Below, one piece after another: positions 57,150 through 64,000 of a stretch of 64,000 bases of DNA. The first letter of the stretch is position 1. Each line of letters starts with the position of its first letter. Below the pieces are notes generated by a model. The model was not told the origin of the DNA. It saw nothing but the letters and a program-made list of their open reading frames with translations, and did no database searches. The DNA is from Amia ocellicauda (Eukaryota; Chordata; Actinopteri; Amiiformes; Amiidae): assembly GCF_036373705.1 (NCBI RefSeq), contig NC_089856.1, positions 28,616,298 through 28,680,297 on the forward strand, given 5' to 3'. The position numbers and the translations under genes are program-made.

Positions 57150-58005
57150 CCACTACATGGCTGGGAAAACGCCTACGGGCTGCACCAAGCAAGACAGACA
57201 CTGCCGACTCACCGTGACTCCAGCGTGCAGGAGGACACTGGATTGTTACAGCAATTTATGCCTCGGATGTCCCATCGGCTGCCCTGACCGGAGGGAAGTC
57301 GTTGCGAGAGACGCCTCCAACTCCAGCTGGGGCACAGACTGGAATGGGATCGGGGTACAGAGGACATGTAGCGTTCTCTGATCATCCTCCCACGTCAATG
57401 CACAGGAGCTGCAAGCTGTGTCACTGGCGCTGTGCCCCTTCCAGCACGTCCTTTTCAACAAGCATGTCTTAGTTTGGACAGACAACGCGACAGTGGTGGC
57501 TTACATCCCCCACCACAGGGGGCATGCGCTCACCCAGACTGCATTGTGCGACATTCAAACTTCTCCTGTGGGCCCAGGACAATCTCCAATCAATCAGGGC
57601 AATACACCTGCCAGGTGTGTCCAACACAAAACCGCGGACCTGCTCTCTCGTGGAGGACCAGACAGCTTGGTGATTGAATCCTCAAGTGGTGGAGCAGATC
57701 TGGGAGACGCTGGGATGAGCTCGAATCGACCTCTTTGCTACTCATGCAACGACTCACATGCAGCAGCTGCTGGAGGAAGGGAAATCTGCATCCACTCTGA
57801 AGGTTTATCTGTCTGCTATCAGCATACAAAGATAAAATTGACGACCCAATTCCTGATGGGAGCAAGGCAGCTTAGATGCCATTGAAGGTCACAGTTCCAG
57901 TCTGGGACTTGGAACTGGTCCTTCAGGGGCTTAGCAGAGCTCCTTTTGAGCCAGTTTCCACAACGGAGCTCCAATTTCTGTCGCTTACAGTTTCGTTCCT
58001 TTTAG
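57150..58005 (+). mobile_element. DIRS-type retroelement fossil, unit 6
   Basis: This is a copy of the same broken fragment in the shorter form. Confidence 0.85.
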
Positions 58006-58308
58006 TGATAAACACTCAAATTTTCAATGTAAATGCAGTGTTTCTGCCCTGAAGATGTTGTGATTTTCATATGTCAAACTATTAATTTTATCCAACTCTT
58101 TATAATTTTCATCACACAACGGTTTTATAAAGGAGTCGCACGTTATTCGGGTGCAGCGGTTGAGTGTAGTATGAAATGTTGACGGTTCTACTGTTAATAT
58201 ATAAATATCAACATGTATCTGTAGGGAATCGGACCTCCTGCTCTTTCTTCATGTTCTGCTTATTTTTCACCAAAAAATATAAATATGCACATGCGCTGTA
58301 AACGGTAT

Positions 58309-58434
58309 AGATTCAGGTAGATTTAGCACAGCCGGGTTTACAGTGGCGCATTAACATCTGCTAGACGGGGACATTTGTCCTCTGACTGTCGTGTTTCGAT
58401 TCTACTTACAAGTACAGCACGTTAATACAAAATA

Positions 58435-58485
<51 letters not shown>

Positions 58486-58493
58486 ATACTACC

Positions 58494-58526
<33 letters not shown>

Positions 58527-59180
58527 TGACCCACTTCACCATCTTAATAAAAAGAAAATTATACTTTCTGCATTTGTTTGCATTGCTTTCCAATTTATTA
58601 AAATGCAAACAAAGGTTATTATTATTTTTATACAAATTATATCAATCTAAATTAGTGGGGGTGGGGGGTGCCTGCAGATCGAGTTCAGCCCGGCGACGAG
58701 AGCGGGGCTCAACATGTGCACTTGCGCATTAAAGTATCTCTTGGTTGTGTTGGTTATTGTGTGTCGGTTCACTCTCCTCATGTCTGTTTGTGTTTCTGAT
58801 GCACATTTCTTGCTGATAGAAAAACGTCTATTGTTTCATGTTATGCTCTATCGTTTTTTTGTTGTCCGCGATCGCACCCCCCACCCCCGCTAATTTATAT
58901 GTATGTAATTTGTATAATATTAAAGAATAATTAAGTTTGTTTTTCATTTTAATAAATTGGAAAGCAATGCAATCACATGCAGAAAGTTTCATTTCCTTTT
59001 GATGGTGAAGTGGTACAACAGTTTTTATTATTATTATTATTATTATTAACATTTTTTTATTAAGACGTGCTGTACTGGTAAGCAGAATGGAAATGCGACA
59101 GTCAGAGAGGAAATGTTCCTGTTTAGCAGATGTTAACTGCGCCACTATAATCCCTGATGTGGTAAATCTACCTGAATCTA
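58309..59180. repeat. long imperfect palindrome, unit 6, extended arm
   Basis: The left arm begins GATTCAGGTAGATTTA, which pairs with CTACCTGAATCT at the end of the right arm. Other units lack this outer part of the left arm. Confidence 0.88.
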
Positions 59181-59424
59181 CGGAGCGTTCTCTGTATTTT
59201 TCGGAAATATTTAGTATTTTGGGACCCTCAAAGTCCTAACAACCATAAAAATGATAAATGTTATTTCTCAATATGAAAGGGTACAAAGTAAGAGCCCATA
59301 GCCAAAAACATGTTTTCTGTGTGGGATATGGACTTTAAATTATTATAATGTGTAATTCCTAAAAAAAATTAATGGCAAAGAGGCATCAGATGAATGCAGA
59401 ATGTTTATAGTATGCCATGGTAAC

Positions 59425-60173
59425 TGGAGATCGAACGATACTGTTTTTTCGTGTCAGTTACAAACACCGATAATTGGGAAGCAGCATTTTCCGACAACCG
59501 ATATATCGTCCAATATGTACTTCTTTTGTTAGTATGCAGAACGGACCGTTTTCGTGCTTGGATTCCTAAAAAACGTGGCTCTCATAGAGAAATTGTAACA
59601 AATATGCACCAAAGGCAGAATTTGTACATTTGAGCAATAAACTTTAGGTTAATATACATTTTCATCATAAATAACAACCACAGATCAAATTAAAAAATGT
59701 CTTAGTAAATGGGAGAATAAAAGAACAAATATGCATGTTCTGTACATCAGAACAAAGGACAAGGTATATGAACAACTCCACACACAATCAGAAGTGTTTG
59801 CTTGTTCTATACCTTAGAGCAAATAATAAGATAGTGTTAAGTGCTGGCTGGCCTAGCTTAGGCTATATAAGCATTTTACACAGGTCGGGTTCTCCTAAGG
59901 TTCGCAAGTCCTGCTCAGTGCTCAGTACTGCCGATCCAACAGTGGCAAGCACAGCTTCTTTGCATTTTGTCCCAAGAGGGAGCTCTGTTGTTTTTGTTGT
60001 GTTTTGTGTTTGTTGTGTTGTTTTTTGTTGTTGTTTGTAAAATGTGTATTTAGCCAATAGTCTGAGAAATTGTCGATGCATTAGTGGTGTGCATTCCTGC
60101 CGATTGCTGATAGTTTCAAAAAGCTGTTATCGGCCCCGAAAAACCGGCCGACCGATAAATCGTTGGACCTCTA
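59425..60173. mobile_element. non-autonomous hAT element, unit 6, internally deleted
   Basis: It is 749 bp long; about 200 bp is replaced near 60000-60036 by a TTG-rich filler. Both ends and the ATGGTAAC flanks remain. Confidence 0.85.
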
Positions 60174-60498
60174 ATGGTAACCTTATTTTTCACTTGGAAC
60201 TGTGCAGTCCAGGCTGGCTAATTCGCGTTCAAAGTTTAAGACATACTGGTACTCAATACCCATTTGGACCCAGGGAGTATTCGACATTCGATCCAAAGGG
60301 TTAAAAAGCTGTAAATGAGAAAAAGTGCCCTCTGTTGGCCACTCTAGTGCATTACCTTTCAAAGGAAGGAAAGATTAAGTGTTAAATGACACTCTGTGTG
60401 TGCGTATGTATGTATGTATGTTTAGGTCATGGTTAGAGATGTTTTACAGAGTCATTAAGAGCGAATAAGGAAAGCACGTAGAACCAAAAGTAGCCAAC

Positions 60499-60570
60499 CT
60501 CCCCGTCGGGGAATCGAACCCCGGTCTCCCGCGTGACAGGCGGGGATACTTACCACTATACTAACGAGGA
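60499..60570 (-). tRNA. tRNA-Asp (anticodon GTC), without Gly partner
   Basis: The gene is intact at 72 nt. The array ends before the Gly gene would begin, so this copy stands alone. Confidence 0.95.
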
Positions 60571-60805
60571 CAAGTTAGGAGTCTAATCTGCCTCATCGAG
60601 CTAAGGACCCCAGGCCAGCTCATGTCACTGGATGCTCAATCTGCCACATGTGCACCTTTTCTGTGCATGCTGCAATAGGGGATTAACACTGACTGAAATG
60701 CAGTGGTGTTCCATTAGGCCAGTGGCAGAGGGTAGCAAAGAAAGGTTTTGCCAGGCATACAGGTGATGACAGTAGGGGAAACAGAGGTTGTTTTGCAGAC
60801 AGATT
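60499..60805. repeat. array unit 7, 5' part only
   Basis: The last unit has an intact Asp gene and the Asp-Gly spacer, then ends before the Gly gene at CAGACAGATTT. Confidence 0.9.
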
Positions 60806-61529
60806 TACAAGTTAAATGAAAGAAGAAATAAATACAGCAGATCTGGGTTTCCCTCTAAAACATTAAGGACTGGTTTAATAAATGTGTCCATAAGTCCGTA
60901 AACGCCATGACTGAAACGTGCACGCTTTAGTTTAATTATAACCTGCTATATTGTAGCTGGATGATTAATCGTGAAACGTGTGTATTTTGTTTCAACTGTA
61001 ACTTGCCCTGGTTAAGGACGTCTGCTAAGTAAATGTATAAATAATACGGCAAAAAGTATTGTTTGCAAATCTGCAGAAAGAGTAATAAGTTAAGGGAGTC
61101 ACGTTGTGCTGTTTAAAATACATAACTACTAGCACAAACGATGATGATAATAATAATACTAAATAGCAAATATGTATTGTTATTGTTGCACATGGAAGCG
61201 TATTCTTATGGGGATGTGCTTGTCTGAATATAATATTGTCTATACATGTTTAGCTCTCTTAACAGAAACGTGTATTTATTATGCTCTTTACAATCACTCC
61301 TTTCCACGTCAGGCTGTATTGCTCGTAGTGTTGTTCTCTGTCTCTGTTTTTAAAACAAAACACAAACCAAACCCACAATCTCTCTGCTCCTCCCATAAGA
61401 GGGACGGACTTCACAACGACCTGGTTTTACAAAAAAAGCTCTGGAACGCGTCCAGCATGGCATAGCATGGCATGGCATGGCATGGCATGGCACGGATGCT
61501 TAAGCCAGTGGAACCGAGGCATTAGACTA
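60806..61529. other. AT-rich stretch after the array
   Basis: No gene is recognised. It holds a reverse copy of the short fish repeat near 61004-61030 and a CATGG minisatellite. Confidence 0.4.
61456..61495. repeat. CATGG pentamer tandem repeat
   Basis: Eight 5 bp units, six exactly CATGG and two with one change (CATAG, CACGG). Confidence 0.9.
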
Positions 61530-62375
61530 AATTGAAGGTCACAATTCCAGTCTGGGACTTGGAACTGGTCCTTCAGGGGCTTAGCGGAACTTCTTTTGAC
61601 CCCATTTCCACAACAGAGCTACGATTTCTCTCACTTAAGGTTTCCTTTTAGCGATAACTTTGGACAAGGAGAATCAGTGATTCATACCTTGTCTGTGGAT
61701 AAAGCCTGTCTGATCTTCTCTGGAAGCAATGACAGGGTCACACTGAGGATGAACCCAGTCTTCCTACCCAAGCACATCTTGGCACACTCCACAAGGGGAC
61801 AGGCCATGTCGTGGCTCATTTTCATGACGTTTCACTGGAGGACCTGTGTAATGCTGTGACCTGCTCAGGTCATCAACCTTTCACAAGGTTCTATCGCCTG
61901 AATGTTGCTGACCAGGTGCGCCCTACGCTGGGCACTCAAGTACTGCAGGCAGCTTGCCCTAGGGCATCGTGAGGCTCTGCTGCACTTGCCATGGATGGTA
62001 ATGGGCTTAAATCAGATGTCCTGACTTCGCAACAGCTCTGGTTTAGCCTTCCCATTCAGTAATGGTTGTCTTTCGACTTCAAAGGGAACGTTAGGTTATT
62101 ATCATAACCCTGGTTCCCTGAAAAAGAAAGACAACCATTGCCCTTCAGGGGTCGCTTGGTCAGATGACCTTCATGACGAAGAAATGGCAGGTTGCTACTG
62201 TGAGGAGGAGACACTCCTCAGGCACGGGGGGTGAGACTCTTGTTCCCAGCAGGGCCCCTATTGGGCAGCTTTGGTACAAGTTTTCACATGATTTGTGGTC
62301 AGAAGGCTCTTCCCATTCGGTAATGGATATCTTTCTTTTTCAGAGAACTAGGGTTATGATGATAACCTAACGTTA
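61530..62375 (+). mobile_element. DIRS-type retroelement fossil (recombinase and terminal region)
   Basis: Tyrosine-recombinase-like sequence related to the array fragment runs to about 61900. It is followed by a terminal-like region in which AACGTTAGGTTATTATCATA at 62089 is mirrored by ATGATGATAACCTAACGTT near 62375. It is broken and distinct from the array copies. Confidence 0.75.
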
Positions 62376-62692
62376 TGTCAATAGGTCACACTGATGTGAA
62401 GTCATTGATTTAGAACTTCTGTCTTGACACTGGCAGAATTAAATGTGGGTAATTTTCTTTAGTGCCTCTTACAGATATCCATTAGCTGTATCTGGGTATT
62501 ATTCCTCATCAGCTGTAATTGTTAAAGGAAAAAGACAAACTTGAATGAGGTAGGAGCAGGGAGAAAGCTTGGTTTCTGAGGGATTTTGTTACTCCTGTCG
62601 ATGAACCAATGACTTGACATCACAGCACCCACGACTTTAACTCCCCAGTGCTGACTTTGTAGCAAAGTTTGTTGGTTGTAGAGTAGCACATT

Positions 62693-63045
62693 AGAACATA
62701 AGAACATAAGAAAGTTTACAAATGAGAGGAGGCCATTCAATCCATCGTGCTCGTTTGGTGTCCATTAATAACTAAGTGATCCAAGGATCCTATCCTATTG
62801 CTAACTATCCCAGAGTCCAGATCATTAATATAGATTAGAAAAAGCAAAGGCCCTAGTACTGATCCCTGTGGAACTCCACTAACAACATCACTCCAGTTAG
62901 AAGCAACTCCTCTAATCGACACCCTCTGTTTCCTATACATCAACCAGTTCATAATCCGTCTACTTACATTACCCTGAATGCCTACAGCTTCCAATTTGAG
63001 GATCAGTTTTTGGTGTGGAACCTTATCAAAAGCTTTCTGAAAATT
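62693..63045 (-). mobile_element. CR1-like LINE reverse transcriptase fragment with 3' tail
   Basis: The minus-strand frame reads [20 protein letters not shown] and [20 protein letters not shown], a classic CR1/L2-type reverse transcriptase motif. An internal deletion then joins it to the 3' tail with its TTCTTATG repeats. The 5' part is missing. Confidence 0.88.
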
Positions 63046-63328
63046 AGCAGCTAGTCTCCAACAGTCGCCAGGTTGATTTGCATAATCATGTAAACAAAAG
63101 CCGGTCTCTAATAAACGCTGGGTTACTTGACAATATTTTATTAATAAATAAAAGGGAAATCGATACAGTTTCTAAAGATACATTAACACATTTGAAAGAA
63201 CCTTCCACAATATATTTACGTAAACTTTTATTTTTATTTTTTGCATCTTGTTTTCAGTAAATATATATACCGTATATTAATTTAAAAAAACACCATCACG
63301 TGTGTTTTTATTAATTTATTTCTCACTT

Positions 63329-63332
<4 letters not shown>

Positions 63333-63384
<52 letters not shown>
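63333..63384. repeat. AT microsatellite
   Basis: About 25 AT units end exactly where the Tc1/mariner terminal repeat begins. Confidence 0.95.
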
Positions 63385-63387
<3 letters not shown>

Positions 63388-64000
63388 TCACCTAAAGGAT
63401 TATTAGGAACACCTGTTCAATTTCTCATTAATGCAATTATCTAACCAACCAATCACATGGCAGTTGCTTCAATGCATTTAGGGGTGTGGTCCTGGTCAAG
63501 ACAATCTCCTGAACTCCAAACTGAATGTCTGAATGGGAAAGAAAGGTGATTTAAGCAATTTTGAGCGTGGCATGGTTGGTCTGAGTATTTCACAATCTGC
63601 TCAGTTACTGGGATTTTCACACACAACCATTTCTAGGGTTTACAAAGAATGGTGTGAAAAGGGAAAAACATCCAGTATGCGGCAGTCCTGAGGGCGAAAA
63701 TGCCTTGTTGATGCTAGAGGTCAGAGGAGAATGGGCCGACTGATTCAAGCTGATAGAAGAGCAACTTTGACTGAAATAACCACTCGTTACAACCGAGGTA
63801 TGCAGCAAAGCATTTGTGAAGCCACAACACGTACAACCTTGAGGCGGATGGGCTACAACATCAGAAGACCCCACCGGGTACCAGTCATCTCCACTACAAA
63901 TAGGAAAAAGAGGCTACAATTTGCACAAGCTCACCAAAATTGGACAGTTGAAGACTGGAAAAATGTTGCCTGGTCTGATGAGTCTCGATTTCTGTTGAGA
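63385..64000 (+). mobile_element. second DD36E Tc1/mariner copy, cut by window end
   Basis: This is the same family as 16644-17864, with the same left terminal repeat. It lacks about 20 bp near 63577 and has a TGA near 63690 where the other copy has TGT, so it is inactive. The 3' part lies outside the window. Confidence 0.9.

Larger units (their letters stand above)
56698..60498. repeat. array unit 6, 3801 bp, longer palindrome arm
   Basis: The palindrome begins at 58309 with about 31 bp absent from other units, and the hAT copy has an internal deletion. Its Asp and Gly genes are intact. Confidence 0.92.
32809..60805. repeat. tandem array of a ~4 kb tRNA-Asp/Gly unit
   Basis: Repeats are in direct orientation. 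Asp-to-Asp distances are 3165, 1335, 3996, 3653, 3988, 3946, 3991 and 3801 bp. Full units share the order tRNA-Asp(-), 268 bp, tRNA-Gly(+), DIRS fossil, palindrome with ATT runs, hAT element. Units differ by scattered substitutions, microsatellite lengths and a few larger indels. The array stops inside the Gly 5' flank at 60805. Confidence 0.95.

Noticed and set aside
32809-60805. CRISPR-like or satellite-only reading of the repeat array
   Set aside because: Units are ~4 kb with tRNA genes and transposons; there are no short repeats with regular unique spacers.
32809-60805. Array as a pure assembly artefact
   Set aside because: Units differ by substitutions, microsatellite lengths, a lost arm and an internal hAT deletion. 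The exact unit number may still be wrong.

Overview
The window is animal nuclear DNA, most likely from a ray-finned fish. It opens with a 14-exon coding region for p21-activated kinase 2 (pak2), with vertebrate splice sites and clear similarity to human PAK2. The repeats fit a fish: Tc1/mariner, hAT, CR1-like and L2-like LINEs, DIRS-type and Ty3/Gypsy fossils, and long ATT microsatellites. I cannot name the species.

Region 1 (1-10.4 kb) is pak2. The 531-codon reading frame spans positions 131 to 9662, followed by a 3' UTR with an AATAAA signal at 10419. Its introns hold a decayed Tc1 copy and a palindromic MITE-like repeat.

Region 2 (11.3-19.7 kb) is a low-copy locus. It has a MITE-like element around a CpG-rich core, two related first-exon-like modules (12784 and 14131), two tRNA-Gly(GCC) genes, a nearly intact DD36E Tc1/mariner transposon, one tRNA-Asp(GTC) gene and the left end of a hAT element. 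Region 3 (19.7-32.8 kb) is a second copy of region 2. It is split by an extra 8.9 kb block full of old transposons and keeps one tRNA-Gly and one tRNA-Asp.

Region 4 (32.8-60.8 kb) is a tandem array of a roughly 4 kb unit derived from the same locus. A full unit carries a divergent tRNA-Asp(-)/tRNA-Gly(+) pair exactly 268 bp apart, a fossil DIRS-type fragment, a long imperfect palindrome with ATT microsatellites, and a non-autonomous hAT element with an 8 bp target duplication. All nine complete Gly genes in the window look intact. Three neighbouring Asp genes have a damaged T-loop/B box.

Region 5 (60.8-64.0 kb) is transposon debris: another DIRS-type fossil, a CR1-like LINE piece, an AT microsatellite and a broken second copy of the DD36E transposon cut by the window edge. 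Apart from pak2, the likely working genes are the Pol III tRNA genes. The many short ORFs in the array lie inside transposons or cross tRNA genes.
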